Assembly (NCBI RefSeq): GCF_051233685.1
Contig: NZ_JBAMMY010000185.1
Span: 1-64,000, forward strand
Length of the DNA: 64,000 nucleotides
Direction of reading: 5' to 3'
From: RPRI01 sp051233685
GTDB lineage: Bacteria > Desulfobacterota > Desulfobacteria > Desulfobacterales > RPRI01
Position numbers and translations under genes: made by a program. Under the pieces are notes generated by a model. It saw only the letters and a program-made list of their open reading frames with translations. It did no database searches and was not told the origin of the DNA. Shown in pieces: positions 8,714 through 16,771 of this stretch. Numbering within the stretch: the stretch's first letter is position 1; every line of letters begins with the position of its first letter.

Positions 8714-10369
8714 TTAATCGGATGCATAAGCGGCTGCCAGTTCCGGATGAGCCTGCCATGGAGCTTTCAGATATCTCCATATTTTGCTGTTAACCATACG
8801 GTCAATTTCTCTGTAAAAGTTTACAGCACCATTAAATCCGGCGTATGGTCCACCGTAGTCATAACTGTGGAGCTGTTTCATTGGAATTCCGTTTTTCTGC
8901 ACCGTATACTTCTCCTTAATCCCGGCACAGTAAATGTCAGGTTTGAAAGACTCTATTAGCAGGTCTGATTCGCGCTGACTTATATCGTCTATAATCATGG
9001 AACCGCTGTCCATATCCGGCATCATGCCTTCGTATTCGGACATTTTCAGTCCTGCCTCTGCAAGCTTTGCAATCTCAGCCTCACTTTTTCTTGGATTATA
9101 TTTAACCGGGTCTGGCTTGACATCAAGTTCTTCGATGTTTCTGCTGTCGGCATCCACTTTAATATCGGGAAGTACTCTCCTGCCTTCATAGTCATCTCTA
9201 TGGGCAAATTCATATCCTGCCGACAGGGTTTTCATTCCAAGCTCGGCAAAGAGTTCCTGATAATGATGGGCACGTGAGCCTCCTACAAAAAGCATCGCCC
9301 TCTTGCCTTCAGTGCGGGGCCTGATTTCTTCTATTGCCTTTTTTACCGCAGGCATTTCTTCGGCAATAACTTCTTCAACCTTTGCAATCAGTTCTTCATC
9401 GCCAAAATACTGAGCAATTTTTCTTAATGATTTTGCAGTGGCATTTGCTCCGATAAAGTTAATCTTGATCCAGGGCAGTCCGTATTTTGTTTCCATCATC
9501 TCGGCAACATAATTAATTGATCTGTGGCACATTATAAGGTTAAGATCAGCAACATGAGCATTGGCAAATTTATCAATGCTGGAATTGCCGCTGAAAGTGG
9601 AAATCAGTGTAATGCCGCATTTGTCAAAGATCCGCTCTATTTCAAATGCGTCCCCGCCGATATTATATTCTCCCAGCAGGTTAATTTTATACTTACCGTC
9701 CCGTTCGGTATCATCAGTGCCTACCACATGGGTAAAGATACCGTTATTTGCAATGTGATGGCCTGCTGACTGGCTCACTCCCTTGTATCCTTCACAGCTG
9801 AATCCAAAAACATTTATTCCAAGTTTTTCCTTCATATCTCGGCAAACAGTATGAATATCGTCTCCTATCAAACCCACCGGGCAGGTAGCAAATACCGCTA
9901 TTGCCTTCGGATGGAAATTGTCATATGCTTCCTGTATGGCCAGCCTGAGCTTTTTTTCTCCTCCGAATATGATCTGTTCATCCTGCATGTCGGTAGAAAA
10001 GCAATAAGTCATGAAATTGTGATTATCCGGCGTAGTACTTGGATCAGTCTGGTTTCTGCGGGTTAACCAGCTATAGAATCCGCATCCGATAGGCCCGTGA
10101 GTGATATTTATAATGTCTCTTGTCGGCCCTAAAACCACACCCTTGCAACCGGCATAACAACATCCCCGCTGACCGATCAATCCTGGAACCGTCCTAACGT
10201 TTGGACTGATATCACCTACTTCACCATCGCTTCCAAACTTATTGATTATAATCTGCTTTGCCCTCTTCCTGGCAACTTTTGGCGGATACTGTAGCAGCAT
10301 CTCTTCTTTCATTTCTTCAGGATTGTATACATCAAGCTCAAATTTATTATTTTCTTCAGGTAACGCCAT
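8714..10369 (-). CDS. nifD: nitrogenase MoFe protein alpha subunit NifD
   Basis: Alpha subunit of dinitrogenase, 551 aa from ATG 10369, which has AAGGAG eight bases upstream; a TTG seven codons earlier lies within or before that ribosome-binding site. P-cluster ligands are C70 (GQRGCCYAGC), C96 (HGPIGCGFYSW) and C163 (ATCPVGLIGDD). FeMo-co ligands are C281 (LIMCHRSINY) and H501 (LHSYDYGGPYAGF). A hydrophilic insertion of about 55 residues (about 401-456, rich in D, E, K) interrupts the C-terminal third. This insertion is characteristic of Clostridium- and archaeal-like NifD. All catalytic residues are present, so it should be a functional Mo-nitrogenase. Confidence 0.97.
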   Translation of the reverse strand: MALPEENNKFELDVYNPEEMKEEMLLQYPPKVARKRAKQIIINKFGSDGEVGDISPNVRTVPGLIGQRGCCYAGCKGVVLGPTRDIINITHGPIGCGFYSWLTRRNQTDPSTTPDNHNFMTYCFSTDMQDEQIIFGGEKKLRLAIQEAYDNFHPKAIAVFATCPVGLIGDDIHTVCRDMKEKLGINVFGFSCEGYKGVSQSAGHHIANNGIFTHVVGTDDTERDGKYKINLLGEYNIGGDAFEIERIFDKCGITLISTFSGNSSIDKFANAHVADLNLIMCHRSINYVAEMMETKYGLPWIKINFIGANATAKSLRKIAQYFGDEELIAKVEEVIAEEMPAVKKAIEEIRPRTEGKRAMLFVGGSRAHHYQELFAELGMKTLSAGYEFAHRDDYEGRRVLPDIKVDADSRNIEELDVKPDPVKYNPRKSEAEIAKLAEAGLKMSEYEGMMPDMDSGSMIIDDISQRESDLLIESFKPDIYCAGIKEKYTVQKNGIPMKQLHSYDYGGPYAGFNGAVNFYREIDRMVNSKIWRYLKAPWQAHPELAAAYASD

Positions 10370-10436
10370 TTTAAGCATCTCCTTTTTCAAACAGTAATTG
10401 TTTGTTCTATAATTCGCACTTCATCTAAAATAAATT

Positions 10437-10817
10437 TTAAACATCATCTAAAACTTCATCACCACTTTCACCGGTTCTTACCCGCACAGCATCAAGGCAT
10501 GGCATTACACAAATAATACCGTCTCCCTGTTTTCCTGTTTTGTTGACCTTTATTATTGTTTTAACTGTTTTTTTTACCAGTTTATTAGGAACGACTATAA
10601 TTAAGATACGTTTTGGTATAAGCCTGTTGCTCTGACCCAATTGCGAAATGGCCTCTTCATAACCTTTTTCGGCACCTCTGAGCAGTTGAAGATCTACCAG
10701 ACCTTTACCCCGTCCAAGAACGCTTCCCGCTGTTATGGAGGGAATACCCGCTTCGGAAAGAGCGGTTTTTGTCAGGTTCATCATGTTCATTCGGATAATA
10801 GCCAATATTTCCTTCAT
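10437..10817 (-). CDS. nifI2: nitrogenase-associated PII protein NifI2
   Basis: PII-family regulator (126 aa). In methanogens NifI1-NifI2 complexes bind dinitrogenase and shut it off post-translationally, relieved by 2-oxoglutarate and ATP. The N-terminal MKEILAIIRMNMMNLTKTAL, the GRGKG segment before the T-loop region, and the C-terminal GKQGDGIICVMPCLDAVRVR are PII features. The T-loop is variable compared with GlnB and has no GlnB-type uridylylation tyrosine in the standard context. Its start overlaps the end of nifI1 by 4 bp, so the two should be translationally coupled. Confidence 0.92.
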   Translation of the reverse strand: MKEILAIIRMNMMNLTKTALSEAGIPSITAGSVLGRGKGLVDLQLLRGAEKGYEEAISQLGQSNRLIPKRILIIVVPNKLVKKTVKTIIKVNKTGKQGDGIICVMPCLDAVRVRTGESGDEVLDDV

Positions 10818-11170
10818 ATCTTCACCTCTTCAATATTACCTCCGGCATCCTCTTTTATACCTGAACTGATGGTATAAACTTCCTCCACAGGCACGGCAAA
10901 AATTTTTCCATCGCCATAAGCGCCCTTTTCTCCGGTACGCGCCGCTTTTATAATTGTTTTAATGGCAAAGTCCTTGTCCTTATCCTTTATTAGTGTGAGC
11001 AGCATTTCTTTAGGGATTTCGTCATATGTGATTTCGCCTATTTTAATTCCCCGTTGCTTTCCGCGGCCAACAACGGACAGCTTTGTAACACCTGGGAATC
11101 CGGCTTCCATTAATGCTGCCAGTACTGCGTCAACTTTTTCCGGCCTTACAATTGATCTGAGCATAATCAT
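10814..11170 (-). CDS. nifI1: nitrogenase-associated PII protein NifI1
   Basis: PII-family partner of NifI2 (118 aa). It shows MLRSIVRPEKVDAVLAALME, VVGRGKQRGIKIGEITYDEI (start of the T-loop) and GEKGAYGDGKIFAVPVEEVY near the C-terminus (B and C loops). The position directly after nifH (19-bp gap) and before nifI2 gives the nifH-I1-I2-D-K order seen in archaea, clostridia and several Desulfobacterota. It implies ammonia switch-off by direct protein binding rather than by DraT/DraG, neither of which is seen in this window. Confidence 0.93.
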   Translation of the reverse strand: MIMLRSIVRPEKVDAVLAALMEAGFPGVTKLSVVGRGKQRGIKIGEITYDEIPKEMLLTLIKDKDKDFAIKTIIKAARTGEKGAYGDGKIFAVPVEEVYTISSGIKEDAGGNIEEVKI

Positions 11171-11188
11171 GATAATTTCCTTTCTTCT

Positions 11189-12013
11189 TTAAGATGCTAT
11201 TCCGTATTCAATAAGAAGCTTTTCAAGGTCATCCATGGGCAATATTTTAGGTATGACCATCATTTTATTCTCATCGATTTTTTTTGCTAATATTCGATAC
11301 TCTTCAGCCTGTGGATGTTCTTTATCAAACTCGATTACTGTTTTACGATTTATCTCGGCCTTTTGAACCATGTTGTCCCTTGGCAGGAAGTGAACCATCT
11401 GGGTTCCGAGTGCATCTGCAAAGGCAAGAATCATTTCTTTTTCATTATCCACTTTCCTGCTGTTACAAATCAGTCCTCCAAGCCTTACACCGCCGGCCTC
11501 AGCAAATTTAACAATTCCTTTGCAGATATTGTTGGCGGCATACATAGCCATCATTTCACCTGAAACAACTATATAAATTTCCTGAGCCTTTCCTTCCCTC
11601 ATCGGCATGGCAAAACCGCCACAGACAACGTCACCTAAAACATCATAGAAAACATAGTCCAGTTTTACGTCTTCAGCATAAGCTCCAAGCTGTTCCAGCA
11701 AATTGATTGATGTAATAATTCCCCGACCGGCACAACCCACGCCTGGCTCGGGTCCGCCAGATTCAGTACATAGAATTCCGCTAAAACCTGCTTTGCGTAC
11801 ATCATCAAGTTCAACATCCTCTCCCTCTTCCCGCAGTGTATCCAGAACTGTTCTCTGTGCAATTCCACCCAAAAGAAGTCTTGTGGAATCCCCTTTAGGA
11901 TCGCATCCCACAACCATTACCTTTTTTCCACTTTCGGCCAAACCTGCTACAGTATTCTGAGTAGTAGTTGACTTGCCGATTCCACCTTTCCCGTAAATTG
12001 CTATTTTTCGCAT
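11189..12013 (-). CDS. nifH: nitrogenase iron protein NifH
   Basis: Homodimeric dinitrogenase reductase (274 aa) that passes electrons to NifDK with MgATP hydrolysis and also acts in FeMo-co maturation. The P-loop is GKGGIGKST at 8-16. The 4Fe-4S bridging ligands are C94 (GVGCAGRGII) and C131 (GDVVCGGFAM). R97 in GCAGRG corresponds to the arginine that DraT modifies in other bacteria. Length and motifs are canonical. It is the first gene of the nif transcription unit. An AT-rich region with candidate regulatory sites lies upstream. Confidence 0.98.
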   Translation of the reverse strand: MRKIAIYGKGGIGKSTTTQNTVAGLAESGKKVMVVGCDPKGDSTRLLLGGIAQRTVLDTLREEGEDVELDDVRKAGFSGILCTESGGPEPGVGCAGRGIITSINLLEQLGAYAEDVKLDYVFYDVLGDVVCGGFAMPMREGKAQEIYIVVSGEMMAMYAANNICKGIVKFAEAGGVRLGGLICNSRKVDNEKEMILAFADALGTQMVHFLPRDNMVQKAEINRKTVIEFDKEHPQAEEYRILAKKIDENKMMVIPKILPMDDLEKLLIEYGIAS

Positions 12014-12068
12014 TTTCTCTTCTCCTTCGTATGATAGGACTTTATGAAACGGATTTGCTATTACTTAT

Positions 12069-12084
12069 TACAATAGTTATGCCA
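12069..12084 (-). promoter_or_regulatory. weak sigma-54-like promoter upstream of nifH
   Basis: On the minus strand the sequence TGGCATAACTATTGTA has the exact spacing of the -24/-12 consensus TGGCAC-N5-TTGCA, with C-to-T changes in both blocks. The invariant GG is kept but the GC is GT. It ends 55 bp before the nifH start, a reasonable leader length. The deviation at -12 makes this tentative. Confidence 0.35.
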
Positions 12085-12185
12085 TGATGCATTATAATTG
12101 GTTTAATATTTATAACTACTTAATATATTGATTAAATAATGATATATTTCCGGATACAATTATTTTGCAAAAGAAAATCATGATA

Positions 12186-12226
12186 ACATTAATGTAATAT
12201 ATTATATATTACTGATACATTAATGT
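12186..12226. promoter_or_regulatory. paired palindromic operator candidate upstream of nifH
   Basis: The perfect 10-bp palindrome ACATTAATGT occurs at 12186-12195 and again at 12217-12226, each followed by AAT. Their starts are 31 bp apart, about three helical turns, so two dimers would sit on the same DNA face. They lie 173-213 bp upstream of nifH, a usual distance for an enhancer-binding or repressor site. The sequence is neither the classical NifA site (TGT-N10-ACA) nor the NrpR site. The surroundings are very AT-rich. Confidence 0.45.
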
Positions 12227-12286
12227 AATTATATATTTGTTATTAAAACAATGCGAAATGGTTTCCTGAAGAACTTAGCGTAATAA

Positions 12287-12406
12287 AGCAACAAAGGAGT
12301 CGGGATCGAACGTGCTTTGGTTGAAAATCCTGATTATCTGTTTATGGATTGGCCTTTTGCTGCGCTTGATGCTCTCGCACATGAGATTGAGGTATCCCTC
12401 AATTGA
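12287..12406 (+). pseudogene. relic of a NitT/TauT-type ABC transporter ATPase
   Basis: A 39-codon open stretch reads VGIERALVENPDYLFMD then WPFAALDALAHE, ending at TGA. This matches the end of the signature motif through Walker B and the D-loop of nitrate/taurine-class ABC ATPases, which usually read ARAL...LLMDEPFGALDA. The catalytic Glu after Walker B is replaced by Trp, and TAA codons precede it in frame. Only this fragment remains. The rest of the 12014-12500 gap holds the nifH control region. Confidence 0.6.
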
Positions 12407-12500
12407 AAAATACAGGAAGAATAAAAAAAAAATGGTGGCAATTTTAGGCATGAACAAATGTTTGAACAAGGTCCTCTTTTGGCCCTCATTTATCATTTTG

Positions 12501-13841
12501 TTATGCTTTAACTTTAACTAAAGAAGAAAAATGCAGATGAACATATGATGCCAAAGTATTTCCAATGCGAAAGCCTTTGGCTTTTTCTGCCGGATTCCCT
12601 GAATAAATATTTTCCATACGGTTTTTGTCAGCATCTATCATTTGAGAATAGTGAAAACAGTGACCACGTACCGGATTATCTGATTTTAAAAAAAGAAATT
12701 CTTTTAAAGGCAATACTTCGGTATATCCGAGCGACTGAAGGCCTGCTTTCATGACAGTGCTATAGGGAAGGCATCCGCACATGGGATATGATTTGCCGTC
12801 AACTGTCGCTAAAAACTCACCCAAATACATAAGGCCGCCGCATTCGCCATATATGTAAGCCCCTTTTTTGCTTTGTTCAGCAATGGCTTTTCGCATATTC
12901 TCATTTTTTGATAAAGCCTCTGCATAAAGCTCCGGGTATCCGCCTCCAAAATAATAGACATCTGCATCCTTTGGCAAAATAGTATCATCTATGGGACTGA
13001 AAAAAACAATTTCATATCCAAGATGCTTAAGGATCTCAAAATTATCTTCATAATAGAAGCAAAAGGCTTTGTCTCTTGCAACGGCGATTCGCTTTTGTTT
13101 ATGTTCTGAGAAATTATCAGATGAAGATAAAAGCAAATCCGTATGTTTAATATCTATTTCGGAAAGTAAAAGTATTCTTTCAATATCAACATTTTTTGAA
13201 ACGGTATCTGAAAGGACTTTTATTTTATCATTATCAAGGATTCCGTCTTCTCCCATGTAAAGGCCAAGATGCCTTGAAGGAATATCAATATCATTCTTTT
13301 TTGGAATACAGCCAAGTGCCGGAATACTGCAATATGTATTTACAGCTTTTTCCAGAATTTCATAATGTTTTAAACTGCCCACATTGTTAAACACAACACC
13401 AATAATTTTAACTTCAGGATCAAAATCCACAAGACCGTTTACTATAGCAGCGGCAGTACGGGCCATAGAATTTGTACTTACAACCAGTACTACCGGAACT
13501 TTAAGCCATGCAGCCAGTTCGGCTGTAGAACCCTGGGATGAATCAGGCTGCCTGCCGTCATGGATACCCATAACCCCTTCAATTACAGAAATATCCGCTT
13601 TTGCTGCACGGGATTGAAACGAACGCTCTAAATAGTCTTTAGGCATCATCCATGTATCAAGATTGACAGAAGGTTTGCCGGTAACTATTTTATGAAGACT
13701 TGGATCAATATAATCAGGCCCGCTCTTAAAGCCACAGACATCAAGCCCCATATTTTTAAGAGCCGCCATCAGACCCAAGGTGAGAGTGGTTTTACCCGAT
13801 CCGCTGGAAGCACCTGCTATAAGCACTGCTTTTCTTTTCAT
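12501..13841 (-). CDS. cobB: cobyrinate a,c-diamide synthase (CobB/CbiA family)
   Basis: ATP- and glutamine-dependent amidotransferase (446 aa) that amidates the a and c side chains of cobyrinic acid or hydrogenobyrinic acid. The N-terminal ATPase half has the P-loop GASSGSGKTTLT and FKSGPDYIDPSLH. The C-terminal class I glutaminase-like half has YGECGGLMYLG with the catalytic Cys, and a late His in GHCFHYSQ. It is the last gene of the riboswitch-led corrinoid operon, 6 bp after a 58-aa ORF, and likely depends on coupling because no strong ribosome-binding site precedes it. CfbB or DsrN paralogues share the fold, so the exact substrate is inferred from context. Confidence 0.85.
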   Translation of the reverse strand: MKRKAVLIAGASSGSGKTTLTLGLMAALKNMGLDVCGFKSGPDYIDPSLHKIVTGKPSVNLDTWMMPKDYLERSFQSRAAKADISVIEGVMGIHDGRQPDSSQGSTAELAAWLKVPVVLVVSTNSMARTAAAIVNGLVDFDPEVKIIGVVFNNVGSLKHYEILEKAVNTYCSIPALGCIPKKNDIDIPSRHLGLYMGEDGILDNDKIKVLSDTVSKNVDIERILLLSEIDIKHTDLLLSSSDNFSEHKQKRIAVARDKAFCFYYEDNFEILKHLGYEIVFFSPIDDTILPKDADVYYFGGGYPELYAEALSKNENMRKAIAEQSKKGAYIYGECGGLMYLGEFLATVDGKSYPMCGCLPYSTVMKAGLQSLGYTEVLPLKEFLFLKSDNPVRGHCFHYSQMIDADKNRMENIYSGNPAEKAKGFRIGNTLASYVHLHFSSLVKVKA

Positions 13842-13847
13842 TATATC

Positions 13848-14024
13848 TTATTCGCTTAAACTTTGTTTCAGCAATTCCTCAACTTCAAAACCTTCAGCAA
13901 GGGCTATCCCTGCCAGATTTCTTCTAAGCCATTGCCTGTGGCATCTGATAAAACTCGGATCAGTGAATCGTATGGTTTCACCAAGACAGTTCAAATCCTG
14001 CTGTACGCGCCAATACAGATACAT
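13848..14024 (-). CDS. 58-aa small protein of unknown function in corrinoid operon
   Basis: Short ORF between tonB and cobB, with a strong ribosome-binding site (AAAAGGAG, 6 bases before ATG 14024) and a stop 6 bp before cobB. It begins MYLYWRVQQDLNCLGETIRF and contains IRCHRQWLRR followed by an acidic amphipathic helix. It has no signal peptide or membrane segment. The two Cys and one His could bind metal, but that is inference. I do not recognise a family. The ribosome-binding site and tight spacing argue that it is translated. Confidence 0.6.
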   Translation of the reverse strand: MYLYWRVQQDLNCLGETIRFTDPSFIRCHRQWLRRNLAGIALAEGFEVEELLKQSLSE

Positions 14025-14108
14025 GGTTTTCTCCTTTTGTTGTTTTATTTCACTACCAACTTTTTCATTCTGAAATAATTTTAAAATACCCGATCAAAAA
14101 TCATAATA

Positions 14109-14891
14109 TTACTTCAGCTCAAATCTTATGGGCACCCTGATCCACATTGATGCTTTCTTGTTACTTTTCATGCCGGGTTCAAACAACCAGTTCTTAACCG
14201 CTTTCAGCGCCGAATCATCAAGAGTCCTGTAGCCACTTGAAGTAAACACTGATAAATTTTTGACCCGCCCGCTTTCATCAACAAAAATACTCAATATCAC
14301 TATTCCCTCAAATCCCCTCTTACGGGCATCTTGCGGATATGCAGGAGGCGGATTGACCTTATACAAGGGAAACGCTTCCCGTGTTACTGCCGTGCTGGCA
14401 GTACTATCGTTCCAACCGCCGGGTGATAAGGCCTTCCCACTCCACGATCCGGTTCCGGCAGCTACATCACTGCCCATCGACTGATCCACCGCTGCTGCCG
14501 GAGCTCCGGAGATAAGCGATTTTCCCTGAGAAGCTGGAACCAGAATCGGTTCCGGCTCATTACCCCCAGCGCTTTCTGCTATATGTAAAGGATTGACTTT
14601 AGGTAAAGGAGCAGGTTTTTCGTCTTTCGGACATTCCGGCTTAGAAACAGGTGCAAGAAGAGGCGCCTTTTTTACCGGGGCATGAGAAAGTTTCTTTACT
14701 ACCGGTTTTTCTATAGGTTTTTGAATTTCCTCTTTCCTGATTTCAGGATAGACAACCTCGATAGGAATGGAAGCAGCTTTATCGTAAAGATTAGACTTTC
14801 CCGTCGAAAGCAGGCAATAAAGGCTGCCATGGACAGCCATGGAAAGCAAAAGGGCAAAAGTTGGAGTTATTCTAAGTTCTCGGCTGAACAT
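14109..14891 (-). CDS. tonB: TonB-family energy transducer
   Basis: Periplasm-spanning protein (260 aa) that carries proton-motive energy from ExbBD to the outer-membrane corrinoid receptor. One N-terminal membrane anchor (about 10-30) is followed by a Pro/Lys/Glu-rich linker (PEIRKEEIQKPIEKPVVKK and more), then a C-terminal TonB domain from about 175. That domain reads YPQDARKRGFEGIVILSIFV, then SGYRTLDDSALKAVKNWLFE. Its start overlaps exbD by 20 bp. The operon position next to btuB-like and btuFCD-like genes suggests a dedicated TonB system. Confidence 0.92.
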   Translation of the reverse strand: MFSRELRITPTFALLLSMAVHGSLYCLLSTGKSNLYDKAASIPIEVVYPEIRKEEIQKPIEKPVVKKLSHAPVKKAPLLAPVSKPECPKDEKPAPLPKVNPLHIAESAGGNEPEPILVPASQGKSLISGAPAAAVDQSMGSDVAAGTGSWSGKALSPGGWNDSTASTAVTREAFPLYKVNPPPAYPQDARKRGFEGIVILSIFVDESGRVKNLSVFTSSGYRTLDDSALKAVKNWLFEPGMKSNKKASMWIRVPIRFELK

Positions 14892-15273
14892 GTATGGCTA
14901 ACCTCGTAACACCTGTGCCTTTCAGGATGTCAAGGGTATGCACGACCTTGCCGTGAAAGACTTTTTCGTCACCGGAGATTATGACCTGAAGCTCCGGATT
15001 TGCTTTAACCCATGTTTTTATCGACCGGATGAGGCTTTCCTCTTCAACAGGGTATCCATTCAGAGCCATCCTACCGCTTTGATCCAGATAAACAGTTACA
15101 GGCTTTGCAGACGTTGACTCACCATGAACTGCTTTTGGGAGCTTAATCTGAAAGACCTGCGGGCCAACCACCTGGGCTACAATCAGAAATATAATCAGGA
15201 CAACAAGAATTATATCCACCAGTGGAGTAACATTTATTCCTGTAATTAATTCATCATCATAAGAAGAATTCAT
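14872..15273 (-). CDS. exbD: ExbD-family biopolymer transport protein
   Basis: Inner-membrane component of the TonB motor (133 aa). It has a short cytoplasmic N-terminus with the conserved NVTPLVDIILVVLIIFL transmembrane helix. The Asp in that helix is the proton-pathway residue. A periplasmic domain (VTVYLDQSGRMALNGYPVEE) follows. It overlaps exbB by 4 bp and tonB by 20 bp, so the three are translated together. Confidence 0.93.
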   Translation of the reverse strand: MNSSYDDELITGINVTPLVDIILVVLIIFLIVAQVVGPQVFQIKLPKAVHGESTSAKPVTVYLDQSGRMALNGYPVEEESLIRSIKTWVKANPELQVIISGDEKVFHGKVVHTLDILKGTGVTRLAIHVQPRT

Positions 15274-15908
15274 AGATTCCTCCTTTGACTGTTGATCTTT
15301 TGAAAATTACCTATCATGAAATGAGCAATGGAATCTGCATAGACCATCATGTCGCTAGATTTCTTTTTAAATATGTTATAAAAAACGGCAGACGGAATGG
15401 CCACCCAGAGCCCAACCCCTGTTGCTATCAGGGCTTCCGATATCCCTGATATTACAGAGGTGCCGCCTTGTCCCGATATTGCCAGATCTTTAAAAGTATG
15501 GATTATCCCCAAAACCGTTCCGAACAGACCTATAAAAGGGGCATTTGTCCCCAAAGTGCCAAGGAAGGCCAGCCGCCTCTCTATCTCCATGCGGGTAATA
15601 ATCTTTTCTGCTTCTATTGCCTCCATCATGGACTCTTTTTCCGTAAGAGAGCCTAATCCGGCTCTTATTATACGCGTGATCGGAGTGTTGCTTTGTTGAA
15701 GAATATTTTCCATTTCAGAAGAACTATTGCTCTCAAAATATTTCTTCACCTCTTCCCATAATCTTTTTGTTTCTCTTAACCATCGGGTATAGAGAATGGA
15801 TTTTTCTATGATAAGGGCGATTGATAAGATGCTTAGGACTATTAGAAGCATAAGAATCCATGTGCTTCCCCCTATAGCTATATCCATCAATATTTGTGTT
15901 AAATTCAT
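15270..15908 (-). CDS. exbB: ExbB/TolQ-family proton channel protein
   Basis: Inner-membrane proton-channel subunit (212 aa) with three transmembrane helices: about 17-37, about 105-130 (LGTLGTNAPFIGLFGTVLGI) and about 150-175. The central LGTNAPFIGLFGTVLGIIHT motif is the family signature. The long cytoplasmic loop between helices 1 and 2 is normal. It lies 56 bp after the ABC ATPase gene in the corrinoid operon. TolQ and MotA are relatives, but the adjacent exbD and tonB favour ExbB. Confidence 0.93.
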   Translation of the reverse strand: MNLTQILMDIAIGGSTWILMLLIVLSILSIALIIEKSILYTRWLRETKRLWEEVKKYFESNSSSEMENILQQSNTPITRIIRAGLGSLTEKESMMEAIEAEKIITRMEIERRLAFLGTLGTNAPFIGLFGTVLGIIHTFKDLAISGQGGTSVISGISEALIATGVGLWVAIPSAVFYNIFKKKSSDMMVYADSIAHFMIGNFQKINSQRRNL

Positions 15909-15964
15909 CTGTTCTCCTTTAAAATCTATAACAATGCTTTACGAGTCTTAGCCGATTTTGCCGG

Positions 15965-16771
15965 TTAACTTGTAATTCCACCGATATACTTTTGTGGCAC
16001 AGGCGTGATCCTTGGAACTTTTCCAAGAGGACTCTCATCCACTATAATCGTACAACCGTATGCCTCCTCAAGCACCTTAAATGTAAGGACATCTTCGGGC
16101 GTCCCGATGCTTATAACATTACCGTTCTTGAGTAAAAGCAGCGTATCGGCATACATGGCGGCAAGGTTTATATCATGAGACACCATAACAACTGTGAGCC
16201 CTTTCATCTCCACAAGTTTTTCCATAAGATCCATTATGTTCACCTGATGCGACAGATCAAGGGATGCAGTAGGCTCATCCAGAAGAATAATACCGGTCTG
16301 TTGGCACACTGCTCTTGCGATAAAAACCAGTTGCCTTTCTCCGCCGCTTAACTGATCCAGTTTACGTGAAGAAAGATGTTCTGCTCCTGTAAAAGCAAGA
16401 GACTGTTCTGCAATTTCAAAATCCTCTTTTTCAGGAAGACCTAAAATTCCCAGATAGGGAGAACGCCCCATAAGAACCAGTTCCTTAACAGTAAAAGGAA
16501 AATCCGTGGGTACATTTTGAGGAACAAGCGCAACGGATCTTGCAAGAGACTTTCTGGAAAATTCATTAATATGCCGGCCAAATATTTTAATCGTTCCCTC
16601 TTCGAATTTCAAATTTCCGGATATAGTTTTAAGCAAACTCGTCTTTCCCGAACCATTAGGGCCGATAATAATAAATAATTCGCCGGATTTTACTGAAAAA
16701 CCGATATCTTTCAGAACAGTATTTTCCCCATAGGCACAATTTAGCCCGCTTATATCAATTGCATTACTCAT
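15965..16771 (-). CDS. btuD: ABC transporter ATP-binding protein, BtuD/FecE type
   Basis: Cytoplasmic ATPase (268 aa) of the corrinoid importer. Walker A is GPNGSGKTS at about 38-46. The Q-loop is VALVPQNVPTDFPFTV, the signature is LSGGERQLVFIARAV, Walker B is GIILLDEPTASLDLSH, and the H-loop is VMVSHDINLAA. All residues for ATP hydrolysis are present. Its start overlaps the permease gene by 4 bp. Heme or siderophore ATPases look alike; the riboswitch and CbiZ context favours cobalamin or cobinamide. Confidence 0.92.
   Translation of the reverse strand: MSNAIDISGLNCAYGENTVLKDIGFSVKSGELFIIIGPNGSGKTSLLKTISGNLKFEEGTIKIFGRHINEFSRKSLARSVALVPQNVPTDFPFTVKELVLMGRSPYLGILGLPEKEDFEIAEQSLAFTGAEHLSSRKLDQLSGGERQLVFIARAVCQQTGIILLDEPTASLDLSHQVNIMDLMEKLVEMKGLTVVMVSHDINLAAMYADTLLLLKNGNVISIGTPEDVLTFKVLEEAYGCTIIVDESPLGKVPRITPVPQKYIGGITS

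Noticed and set aside
8486..8959. 157-aa plus-strand ORF opposite nifK and nifD
   Set aside because: Antisense shadow of two strongly conserved genes. Its amino-acid content shows no family motif.
12275..12521. Two overlapping ORFs (73 aa minus, 69 aa plus) in the nifH-cobB gap
   Set aside because: Neither has a ribosome-binding site or family pattern. The third frame carries the recognisable ABC ATPase relic.
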